NCBI GenBank assembly: GCA_003648455.1
Contig: QMPG01000168.1
Location: forward strand, 1 to 6,979
Length of the DNA stretch: 6,979 bases
From: Bacteroidota bacterium
GTDB lineage: Bacteria > Bacteroidota > Bacteroidia > Bacteroidales > B39-G9
Direction of reading: 5' to 3'
Shown here: piece after piece, positions 1-6,315 of the stretch
Layout of the letters: each line of letters opens with the position of its first letter
Numbering within the stretch: the stretch's first letter is position 1
The notes under the pieces: model-generated
The model's input: the letters and a program-made list of their open reading frames with translations, nothing else
What the model was told of the DNA's origin: nothing
The model's database searches: none
Program-made: the position numbers and the translations under genes

Positions 1-2792
1 GGCAAGGTTCAGGTGAGCAAGTAGTTTATAACGGCAGCAGTAATACTGTTACTGTTACAAATTTTGATCCTAATACAACTTATTATTTTAGAGTATATGA
101 TTATAACGATTATGATTTCCCAAAATACAACACTTCAACAGCAACAAATAACCCAAATAGTGAAACAACATTAAAACTTACTCCTGTAGCTCAAGATTGT
201 AATATTGCATTCAGCAACATTAATGCTACAACAATGACTGTTAGCTGGACAAGACCGGCATCTAAAGGCGATAACTGTATTTTGATAGCAAAAGAAGGCA
301 GTGCTGCTTCAAATCCTGTAAACGGTGAAGATTATACTGCTAATGCTACATTTGGCAGTGGTGACGAAATTGGTTCATCTGCATCATATGTTGTATATAA
401 AGGTTCTTCAAATACTGTTGACCTTACTAACTTATTGGCAAACAGAACTTATCATTTTAAAGTATGTGAATTTAATAATTCAGGAGCAGGAAATACAAAA
501 TACCTTACAAAAGACACAACTAACAATCCAAATAGTCAATTAACAGCTAATGCTGCACCAAGTACTCAAGCATCAAACATTTCGTTTACTAATGTTGATG
601 CCACAACATTATCTGTTGATTGGACATCCGGAAACGGAGAAAATCGAATTGTAATAATGAATACCAGCAATTCATTTACCGACCCGACTGACGGAACTGA
701 CCCAAGTGCAGACAATGCTTGGAAAGGTTCAGGCGAACAAGTCGTTTATAACAGTAACGGGAGTACTGTAAATATTACGAATTTAGATGCTAACACCACT
801 TACTGGTTTAGAGTATATGAATATAATAACAGCGGATCAAGTACCATGTATAATACAAGTACTGCTACCGGTAATCCTAACAGCATACTAACTCTAAAAA
901 ACGCACCAACAACTCAGGCAACGAATATTACATTTACTAACGTAGCATCAACATCAGTTACAGTTAGTTGGACAAACGGTAATGGTGATAATCGTTTAGT
1001 AGTTGCTAAAAACGGAACAGGAATTACCTCTCCAACAAACAACACTTCATACTCAGCAAATTCTGTTTTTGGAAGTGGAGATATTACCGGTTCTGGTTGT
1101 TATGTAGTTTATAATGGAACAGGAACATCTATTGATATAACCGGCTTATCTCAAAATCAAACTTATGAATTCCAAATATTTGAATTTAACAATTCAGGAA
1201 CTTCATATGCTAAGTATAATGTTTCTTCAGGTACCGATAATCCAAGAAGTTTAACAACATCAGGATATGCTGAATGGACTGGAACAACATCTACAAGTTG
1301 GGATGTTACAACTAATTGGTCTTCATCATCAGTTCCGACATCTTCTACAGACGTAATAATTAAATCTGCTACAAACAAACCTGTAATTAGTGCTGATGCA
1401 AGTTGTAATAATATTACAATTGAACCCGGAGCTTTCTTAACTATAAATTCGGGATATACTCTCAGCGTTTCTGGTGATTTAACAATTCAAGCCTCCTCAT
1501 CAGGTTTAGGGTCTCTAATCGAGAATGGAACAGGTGCTGTATCTGTAACAGGAACAACAAATGTTCAAAATTATATATCTAATACTGATTGGCATTACTT
1601 ATCATCACCTATAACAAGTACAACTGTTAATTTTCTTACAGGTTATTTTGTGAATAGTTTCAATGAAGCAGGACCAAGTTGGGCACATCTAACTTCCGGA
1701 GATGCCTTAAATGTTATGCAAGGTTATTCTGTTAAGAATTCATCGGGCAGTCAGACTATTACATTTAACGGGACATTAAATACAGGAAGTAAAAGTATCT
1801 CAACCTATAACACAACACCGGGTAACGACAGCTATGGGTGGAACTTAGTAGGAAATCCATATCCTTCAACTATTGACTGGAAAGCCAGTTCGGGTTGGAC
1901 TAAAACAAATGTTGATAATACCGTTTATATTTTTCTTGGCAGCTCATATTCAACATTTAACGGCACAACAAATGCCAGCACAAATAGCGGCAGCAGATAC
2001 ATTTCATCAATGCAGGGATTTTTTGTTCATGCTTCAGGCAATGGTTCTCTAGGAGTAACAAATAACGTAAGAGTAGATGTAACAAGAGCATACTTCAAAA
2101 AAGCTGATGAACTGCCAAATAATTTATTAAAATTACGTGTTGAAAAAGGTGATTACAATGATGAAGCTGTTGTATTATTCTACCCCAATGCCACACAAAT
2201 ATTTGACAATGAATTTGATGCATACAAAATGTTTAGTGGTAATGCTGACATTCCTGAACTCTACACTTCAACACAGTTAGGTGAGCAACTTGCCGTAAAC
2301 ACTTTGCCTGACATATCAAATAATGTTACAATCCCATTAGGTTTTAAAACCGAGCAAAGTGGAGATTATACTATTAATGCAATTGAAAATACATTTAATG
2401 AGAACACTTCAGTTTTATTGGAAGACTTAGAACAAAATGAAGTTGTTGATTTAAGAACTTCAGATTATTCATTCAATTCAGGTTCTGTTTACAACTCAGA
2501 CAGATTTTTATTACATTTTGTTTTCGAAGCATCCGGTCTGGTTAACAATATTGAGATAGACAATTCTATTAGTATATATTCATACAGAAATAATATTTAT
2601 ATTAAGAATAATTCTCAAGGTATTATTAAAGGAGAAGTTGTTGTTTATAATATTTTAGGTAAAGAAATTATCAGGAAACAATTGAACAATACAACTCTAA
2701 ATAAAGTAACAATTAATAAAATATCAGGCAATTATATTGTGCGTGTGTTAACAAACAATAAAATATATTCTGAAAAAGTTTTTATTAAATAG
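1..2792 (+). CDS. T9SS-secreted surface protein with Fn3-like repeats, 5' end missing
   Basis: The reading frame is open from the window edge (first whole codon at base 3) to TAG at 2790-2792, so 929 C-terminal residues are visible. The ATG at 234 lies inside a repeat and is not the true start; signal peptide and N-terminus lie outside the window. Domains by visible residue: fibronectin-III-like repeats at about 1-420 with recurring T-x-S-V-x-W-T, NxTYxFxVYEYNNSG and NPNS motifs; a WTG...W...NW...VP segment from about 425; a beta-rich region from about 529 with DWHYLSSP, NLVGNPYPS (about 614) and MQGFFVHAS (about 670), a pattern common in Bacteroidota surface proteins; and a T9SS type A sorting domain at about 847-929 (VVVYNILGKEI, SGNYIVRV, ending KVFIK). 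By family knowledge it should cross the outer membrane through T9SS, with the tail removed and the protein anchored or released. Adhesion or glycan binding is possible, but no catalytic domain is visible and the ligand is unknown. It precedes the exosortase unit by 86 bases and probably is not part of it. Confidence 0.92.
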   Translation, partial: QGSGEQVVYNGSSNTVTVTNFDPNTTYYFRVYDYNDYDFPKYNTSTATNNPNSETTLKLTPVAQDCNIAFSNINATTMTVSWTRPASKGDNCILIAKEGSAASNPVNGEDYTANATFGSGDEIGSSASYVVYKGSSNTVDLTNLLANRTYHFKVCEFNNSGAGNTKYLTKDTTNNPNSQLTANAAPSTQASNISFTNVDATTLSVDWTSGNGENRIVIMNTSNSFTDPTDGTDPSADNAWKGSGEQVVYNSNGSTVNITNLDANTTYWFRVYEYNNSGSSTMYNTSTATGNPNSILTLKNAPTTQATNITFTNVASTSVTVSWTNGNGDNRLVVAKNGTGITSPTNNTSYSANSVFGSGDITGSGCYVVYNGTGTSIDITGLSQNQTYEFQIFEFNNSGTSYAKYNVSSGTDNPRSLTTSGYAEWTGTTSTSWDVTTNWSSSSVPTSSTDVIIKSATNKPVISADASCNNITIEPGAFLTINSGYTLSVSGDLTIQASSSGLGSLIENGTGAVSVTGTTNVQNYISNTDWHYLSSPITSTTVNFLTGYFVNSFNEAGPSWAHLTSGDALNVMQGYSVKNSSGSQTITFNGTLNTGSKSISTYNTTPGNDSYGWNLVGNPYPSTIDWKASSGWTKTNVDNTVYIFLGSSYSTFNGTTNASTNSGSRYISSMQGFFVHASGNGSLGVTNNVRVDVTRAYFKKADELPNNLLKLRVEKGDYNDEAVVLFYPNATQIFDNEFDAYKMFSGNADIPELYTSTQLGEQLAVNTLPDISNNVTIPLGFKTEQSGDYTINAIENTFNENTSVLLEDLEQNEVVDLRTSDYSFNSGSVYNSDRFLLHFVFEASGLVNNIEIDNSISIYSYRNNIYIKNNSQGIIKGEVVVYNILGKEIIRKQLNNTTLNKVTINKISGNYIVRVLTNNKIYSEKVFIK
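3..1262 (+). repeat. Tandem Fn3-like coding repeats, alternating A-B-A-B types
   Basis: Four consecutive copies are seen: a partial one at 3-179, then full ones at 180-554 (125 codons), 555-902 (116 codons) and 903-1262 (120 codons). Each full copy begins near a T/A-P-x-x-Q motif and ends near NPNS or NPRS. Copies 1 and 3 share GSGEQVVYN, FRVY and YNTSTAT; copies 2 and 4 share a YTAN/YSAN...FGSGD block, YVVY and EFNNSG. Similarity is visible in the DNA as well, for example bases 7-30 against 725-748. The repeats fit fibronectin type III beta-sandwiches in length and in the conserved Trp and Tyr positions, but the fold is inferred from pattern only. Confidence 0.8.
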
Positions 2793-2811
2793 AAATATGT
2801 GTGTAACTTAA

Positions 2812-2870
2812 GCTACAATTTAGATTTTGGACAAACAAATAATAATTGTAATTTTGTAGCCTTTTTATTT
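2812..2870 (+). terminator. Probable terminator after the T9SS cargo gene
   Basis: The 7-base arm GCTACAA at 2812-2818 is complementary to TTGTAGC at 2854-2860, followed at once by CTTTTTATTT. The loop is long (35 bases). A competing 7-bp stem can form between TACAATT (2814-2820) and AATTGTA (2844-2850). The position 19 bases after the stop codon and the T-tract support termination, but the long loop makes it a weak candidate. Confidence 0.45.
2826..2856 (+). promoter_or_regulatory. Bacteroidota-type promoter for the small protein/exosortase unit
   Basis: TTTG at 2826-2829 is separated by 19 bases from TAATTTTG at 2849-2856. This matches the Bacteroidota primary sigma consensus of a -33 TTTG and a -7 TAnnTTTG. 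Transcription would start near 2862, giving a leader of about 17 bases before the ATG at 2879. The -7 element lies in the right arm of the preceding hairpin, so terminator and promoter overlap. Such AT-rich motifs can arise by chance. Confidence 0.5.
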
Positions 2871-2878
2871 AATTTTGA

Positions 2879-3178
2879 ATGAGAAAATTTATTATATATA
2901 TAGCATCCTTTTTATTACTTTTTATCTATTTTCCATCAAATTCTATGGCAAATGATAATGATATTTTTAAAAAAAACAAGAACACACATCAAAAAAAAGG
3001 GAACTTTCATAAAGACAAAAAATTTGGCACACGAGGAGGAAGCAAGGGGCTAATACCACCTGACCCGGGAGGCGGAGATGGGGGAAATCCTATTCCTATA
3101 GGTAGTGGACTTGGCATTTTGGTAATGTTTAGCGGAATATACTTAACACGCAAAATTAAAAAGAATTTTAAAAAATAA
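2879..3178 (+). CDS. Small secreted protein with PID-CTERM-like sorting tail, likely exosortase substrate
   Basis: This is a 99-residue protein with three parts. Residues 1-24 form a signal peptide (MRK, hydrophobic stretch, SMA before N25). Residues 25-56 are hydrophilic and rich in Lys, Asn and His. Residues 57-75 are Pro/Gly-rich (IPPDPGGGDGG) and run into PIPIGSG (71-77), a hydrophobic segment (about 76-90) and a basic tail RKIKKNFKK (91-99). Motif, single helix and basic end form the three-part layout of exosortase sorting signals; the motif most resembles the Bacteroidota PID-CTERM type with PIP in place of PID. The exosortase gene starts 32 bases downstream on the same strand. An in-frame TGA directly precedes the ATG, so the start is fixed. 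There is no Shine-Dalgarno. Inferred role: exported, cut near PIPIG and transferred to an unknown envelope acceptor. The mature part is very short and matches no domain known to me. Confidence 0.8.
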   Translation: MRKFIIYIASFLLLFIYFPSNSMANDNDIFKKNKNTHQKKGNFHKDKKFGTRGGSKGLIPPDPGGGDGGNPIPIGSGLGILVMFSGIYLTRKIKKNFKK

Positions 3179-3210
3179 GAGAATCGCTCCTTTTATTCAG
3201 AAAATGTAAT

Positions 3211-3810
3211 ATGATTTTTTCTCAAGATTTTAAAGCTCAATTTGAAAAATACAAAATTACATTCAAAAAAAATCACATTTTATTTGCTCAAATATTTAGA
3301 TTTATTATTGCATTTGCAATTGGCTTAATTCTATCAATATTATTTTCTGAAATTGCCCCTTTTAAAAGCTATATAAAAAACTCTTTCATAACTACCTCTC
3401 TGATAAAAATTTTAGTTACTACAACTAATTTCTTCCTTTATTTGTTTGGGTTTGACACCAATATTCAAAATAATTTCATACAAATATCAGGCACTTCAGG
3501 TGTTAGATTTATATATAGTTGCATTGGCATTAGGCACATGGCATTTTTTGCCGGATTTATTCTATCTTATTATGGTAAATTAATAAATAAAATTTGGTAT
3601 ATTTTATTTGGGTTTATAATATTAATTATTCTTAATTCTTTTAGAGCCAGCATTATTTGTATAACACAATTTTATTATCCTAATTATTTTGATATAGTAC
3701 ATTATCATTTTACAAGAATAGTAATGTATTTCGGTATTTTTATATTGTGGATGATTTGGATTCGCTTTTTTTCAACAAAAAAAAGACTGCCTGAAAACAG
3801 ACAGTCTTAA
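3211..3810 (+). CDS. Exosortase/archaeosortase family cysteine transpeptidase
   Basis: This 199-residue integral membrane protein has about five helices (residues about 25-45, 61-80, 104-122, 128-149 and 170-187). The family's catalytic signature is present: Cys104 in YSCIGIRHM at the start of a helix, Arg145 in LNSFRAS after a helix, and His164/His166 in HYHFTR before the last helix. The family cuts C-terminal sorting signals at the membrane and is thought to join the protein to an envelope acceptor. It follows the small PID-CTERM-like protein gene by 32 bases on the same strand, which fits a dedicated enzyme/substrate pair. No exopolysaccharide genes are visible nearby, unlike many proteobacterial exosortase loci. 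The ATG lacks a Shine-Dalgarno; an out-of-frame ATG at 3204 is closed by TAA at once. The last codons overlap the terminator of the convergent gene. Which exosortase subtype it belongs to cannot be settled by eye. Confidence 0.87.
   Translation: MIFSQDFKAQFEKYKITFKKNHILFAQIFRFIIAFAIGLILSILFSEIAPFKSYIKNSFITTSLIKILVTTTNFFLYLFGFDTNIQNNFIQISGTSGVRFIYSCIGIRHMAFFAGFILSYYGKLINKIWYILFGFIILIILNSFRASIICITQFYYPNYFDIVHYHFTRIVMYFGIFILWMIWIRFFSTKKRLPENRQS
3777..3808 (-). terminator. Intrinsic terminator of the AOR-family gene, inside the exosortase 3' end
   Basis: AAGACTG (3783-3789) pairs with CAGTCTT (3802-3808). Inside it, after a C/A mismatch (3790/3801), CTG (3791-3793) pairs with CAG (3798-3800) around an AAAA loop. 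On the minus strand the hairpin is followed by eight T (complement of the A-run 3777-3784), a classic Rho-independent layout, about 20 bases after the AOR stop codon. On the plus strand the hairpin is followed by AAAATTATAATT, a poorer terminator for the exosortase gene. Confidence 0.82.
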
Positions 3811-3828
3811 AATTATAATTAAAAATAA

Positions 3829-5982
3829 TTATTTTAAATAGGGTTTAACTACCTCAATAACTTCCGGCAAATCCATACCTATTCTTTTAAGATGTTCAAT
3901 TGTTGGGATACCTTCTTTAGTCCAACCTCTACGATAATAAACAGCGTCTAATAATTTTTCATACTGCTCTTCTCTAAATTTACGAGTAATAGCAATTTTC
4001 TCTTCAGTTGTTTTTCCTTCCGGGTCAACGCCAATTTTCTCTTTCATTTGAGTATCATATCGCTCAGCACGAGATTCATATTCTTCAACTGTAACAGGAC
4101 CGCAAGCACGATAAGGCTGCACATCATTTTCACGAACTAATTTACCCCTTCGTAAATTAAAAATTCTTTGGAAATTATATACTCTTTCCGATTGAAGAAT
4201 CATTTCGTCAGTATCAATAGGTTTACCTGTAACAGCAGTAAAAATTTTCAAATAATTATCAACATGCTCTGGTACTTTAGCAGGCTCATCTGTTTCAGCA
4301 TTATTTTTTGGTTCAACATCGTTCCATGGTAATTTACACAATCCCATTAAACCAAACCAAGTTCTAAACATTGGGAAATAATGTAAAGCTTCAGCTTTAT
4401 CTTCAAAAGTTGGAATTTGATTATTAACCATATCCATAAAAATCAACCAAGCTTCGTCGTGCTGAGGACCTTTATTTGTCATAGCAAAGCCACCTTGCTG
4501 AGCTAATGATTCTTTTGAAACATATTCTGAATATTCAAGACCTTTATTCTCCATACCTATATCTTGCAAGAATTTTGGATCTGCACCATATTCCTCTGCA
4601 AATATTTTCTTCATTCTATGAATTCCCAGTCCGGCAATTTTACCAAAACCTTCACCACGAGCTACTTGATGAATTAATTCTAATGCTGCATCAGCATTCC
4701 CAAAATTAAGTTCTAATCCGCCTGTTATTTCTTTATTTATGATACCTCTTTCGTAGCACTCCATAACAAAGGCAAGCAAAGTACCCCAAGATATTGTACA
4801 AATACCATAAGTATCGCAATAGAAGTTAGCTTCAATAATATAGTCAGGGTCAAAAATACCACAATTTGAACCTAATCCGGCAGCATTTTCATATTCCGGT
4901 CCGTCAACTATAACTTTTTGTCCTTTATATGGTCCTGATTTCAATTCAAATCCATCAACACCCTTTGCACAAGCCATTGTACAACCAAGCCAACATCCAT
5001 CAGGAATACCTTGTGTAAATTTACTTTCCCAAACATGAGAATCTATTTTATGAGTGTCTTTATGGCTTCCATACTGATAATTACAAGTTGGTAATAAATC
5101 ATAATCATCCATTATTTCAACAAGGTGAGCTGTTCCGACTTTTCTCATTTTGCATTGTTCGTCGTCAAGCTCAATCATTTCTTTTGTAAATCGTCTTCCT
5201 CTTTCTTTGATAGTATCAAGATCAACTACATTGTTTGCATTTCCTTTAACTCCAGGAACTTTTGCAACAATTGCTTTAATATGTTTATCTCTTAACACAG
5301 TACCTGTTCCGCCTCTACCAGCTTGCTTAAATCTAACACCTTTTCTACGTTTATCGTAAAAACTGAAATTTAACATTCCGATAAAAGAATTTTCGGCAGC
5401 AGCACCTGCAGAAACAACACCAATATTCATTTTTTCTTTTTCATTATCGGCAAACATGTCTGTTAATTGTTCTGCTAACACATGACTATCAACAGCATCG
5501 TCGGGAGCTTCGTAAATCTCAACCTTCCCGTTTACTCCATCAATATAAATAATAAGTTCTTCTTCTGATTTTCCTTGAATCTCTAGTGCATCATAACCAG
5601 AAAATTTTAAAAATGGTCCAAAGAAACCACCAACATTGCTATCCATAACAAAATCGGTAGGAGATATTGTAACAACAAGTGATTTTCCTGCTCCTGCATA
5701 TTGGGTTATTCCTCCAATTGGACCTGACGAAATAATTATCTCATTTTCAGGGTCATTCCACTTTGTTGTAGGTTTTGTTGCTTCCCACAATAATTTCATC
5801 CCAAAACCTTTTCCCCCAATAAATTTATCTTTCATCAACGGAGTTACAGGTTTTTCTTTTACTAAATTATCAGAAACATTAATGTAAAGAATTTTATCAG
5901 TATACCCCTTATCAAGAGGTGTTATGTTATAAGAAAATTCTTTTAACAATTTATGTGTTTTTTTCATGTCTACAGCACTCAT
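3829..5982 (-). CDS. Tungsten-dependent aldehyde:ferredoxin oxidoreductase family protein
   Basis: This 717-residue cytoplasmic enzyme is longer than classical AORs (about 600). N-terminal pterin-binding domain, about 27-241: FIGGKGFGMKLLWE (54-67), SSGPIGG (85-91), the NVGGFFGPFLKFSGYDA block (116-132) and GRGGTGTV (222-229). C-terminal domain, about 250-690: Cys330, Cys334 and Cys338 in GCWLGCTMAC plus Cys549 in GLCKLPW are the likely 4Fe-4S ligands; GPEYENAAGLG (361-371), KGLEYSEY (480-487) and NKGPQH (503-508) line up with active-site segments. By family, it holds a tungsten bis-pterin next to the cluster and oxidises aldehydes to acids, or does the reverse, with ferredoxin as partner. 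The substrate cannot be read from sequence; related branches act on formaldehyde, glyceraldehyde-3-phosphate or aromatic acyl-CoA. Met1 is chosen over Met6 because AAGGAGG lies 8 bases upstream. No ferredoxin, cofactor or tungstate transport gene is seen beside it. It is visibly less AT-rich than its neighbours. Confidence 0.93.
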   Translation of the reverse strand: MSAVDMKKTHKLLKEFSYNITPLDKGYTDKILYINVSDNLVKEKPVTPLMKDKFIGGKGFGMKLLWEATKPTTKWNDPENEIIISSGPIGGITQYAGAGKSLVVTISPTDFVMDSNVGGFFGPFLKFSGYDALEIQGKSEEELIIYIDGVNGKVEIYEAPDDAVDSHVLAEQLTDMFADNEKEKMNIGVVSAGAAAENSFIGMLNFSFYDKRRKGVRFKQAGRGGTGTVLRDKHIKAIVAKVPGVKGNANNVVDLDTIKERGRRFTKEMIELDDEQCKMRKVGTAHLVEIMDDYDLLPTCNYQYGSHKDTHKIDSHVWESKFTQGIPDGCWLGCTMACAKGVDGFELKSGPYKGQKVIVDGPEYENAAGLGSNCGIFDPDYIIEANFYCDTYGICTISWGTLLAFVMECYERGIINKEITGGLELNFGNADAALELIHQVARGEGFGKIAGLGIHRMKKIFAEEYGADPKFLQDIGMENKGLEYSEYVSKESLAQQGGFAMTNKGPQHDEAWLIFMDMVNNQIPTFEDKAEALHYFPMFRTWFGLMGLCKLPWNDVEPKNNAETDEPAKVPEHVDNYLKIFTAVTGKPIDTDEMILQSERVYNFQRIFNLRRGKLVRENDVQPYRACGPVTVEEYESRAERYDTQMKEKIGVDPEGKTTEEKIAITRKFREEQYEKLLDAVYYRRGWTKEGIPTIEHLKRIGMDLPEVIEVVKPYLK

Positions 5983-5990
5983 GTTTTTTG

Positions 5991-5997
5991 CCTCCTT
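5991..5997 (-). promoter_or_regulatory. Strong Shine-Dalgarno of the AOR-family gene
   Basis: The minus strand reads AAGGAGG, then an 8-base spacer, then the ATG at 5982. This full anti-16S match decides the start codon at Met1 rather than Met6. It stands out because the other three gene starts in the window have no such element, as is usual for Bacteroidota. Confidence 0.85.
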
Positions 5998-6027
5998 ATA
6001 TTAATATTTATTTATTTTTAATTTTTA

Positions 6028-6111
6028 CAAAAATAAAAAAAATACGAATTTTTAACTATTTTATTTCAAAAATGTCATTATGCAAAGTTGTTCATAACGA
6101 AAACCTTACAA
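6028..6111 (-). promoter_or_regulatory. Candidate promoters for the AOR-family gene
   Basis: Two candidates lie upstream of the gene on the minus strand. TATTTTTG (complement of 6028-6035) matches the -7 consensus TAnnTTTG but has no clear -33 partner; it would give a leader of about 40 bases. Further up, TTG (complement of 6109-6111), an 18-base spacer and CAACTTTG (complement of 6083-6090) make a near-consensus pair with one mismatch and a leader of about 95 bases. The sequence cannot decide between them. Confidence 0.3.
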
Positions 6112-6294
6112 TAAACATTATTCCCATAGTTTCTAATAATCTGAGTTCGATATAATATCTTATCACTTTAAAATTATTATATTTCACCATCTATTTTCTG
6201 GAAACATCTGATTAAATCTCTATTTTACAATTTAATATGACTTTAACAAAACTTTAAATTTTCTTTTTCAAATTAAATTTTAAAAAATTATATT

Positions 6295-6302
6295 TACCTT
6301 TA
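6295..6302 (+). promoter_or_regulatory. Possible -7 element for the four-helix membrane protein gene
   Basis: TACCTTTA differs from the Bacteroidota -7 consensus TAnnTTTG at the last base only. Transcription would start about 7 bases before the ATG at 6316. No TTTG or TTG lies at the expected -33 distance, so support is weak. Confidence 0.3.
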
Positions 6303-6315
6303 CAAAAAAAATATC

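Larger units (their letters stand above)
5983..6315. other. Divergent intergenic region
   Basis: This 333-base AT-rich gap lies between the minus-strand AOR-family gene and the plus-strand membrane protein gene. It holds the Shine-Dalgarno and candidate promoters listed for the former and a -7-like TACCTTTA before the latter. I see no tRNA, no riboswitch fold that I recognise, no credible ORF and no clear operator palindrome. Confidence 0.6.

Noticed and set aside
234..236. ATG at 234 as start of the large surface protein
   Set aside because: The same frame is open back to base 3 with clear repeat sequence, and the ATG falls inside the second Fn3-like copy. The gene continues upstream of the window.
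2870..2877. Second TAATTTTG just before the ATG at 2879
   Set aside because: A start about 6 bases downstream would fall inside the coding region, so it cannot serve the full protein; the copy at 2849-2856 has the right spacing.
3033..3040. GAGGAGGA as a Shine-Dalgarno for an internal start in the small protein gene
   Set aside because: No start codon follows at a suitable distance, and the bases simply encode the Arg/Gly-rich linker.
3811..3840. AT-rich near-palindrome after the exosortase stop as its own terminator
   Set aside because: Pairing is only A-T, and it overlaps the end of the opposing gene; it is no better than chance in such AT-rich sequence.
4506..5887. Three plus-strand frames opposite the AOR-family gene (4506-4709, 5150-5359, 5636-5887)
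   Set aside because: They are shadows of the conserved minus-strand gene with no independent support.
5919..6155. Plus-strand frame of 78 codons over the AOR-family start and leader
   Set aside because: It runs antisense through the Shine-Dalgarno and first codons of a well-supported gene and has no domain or start signal.
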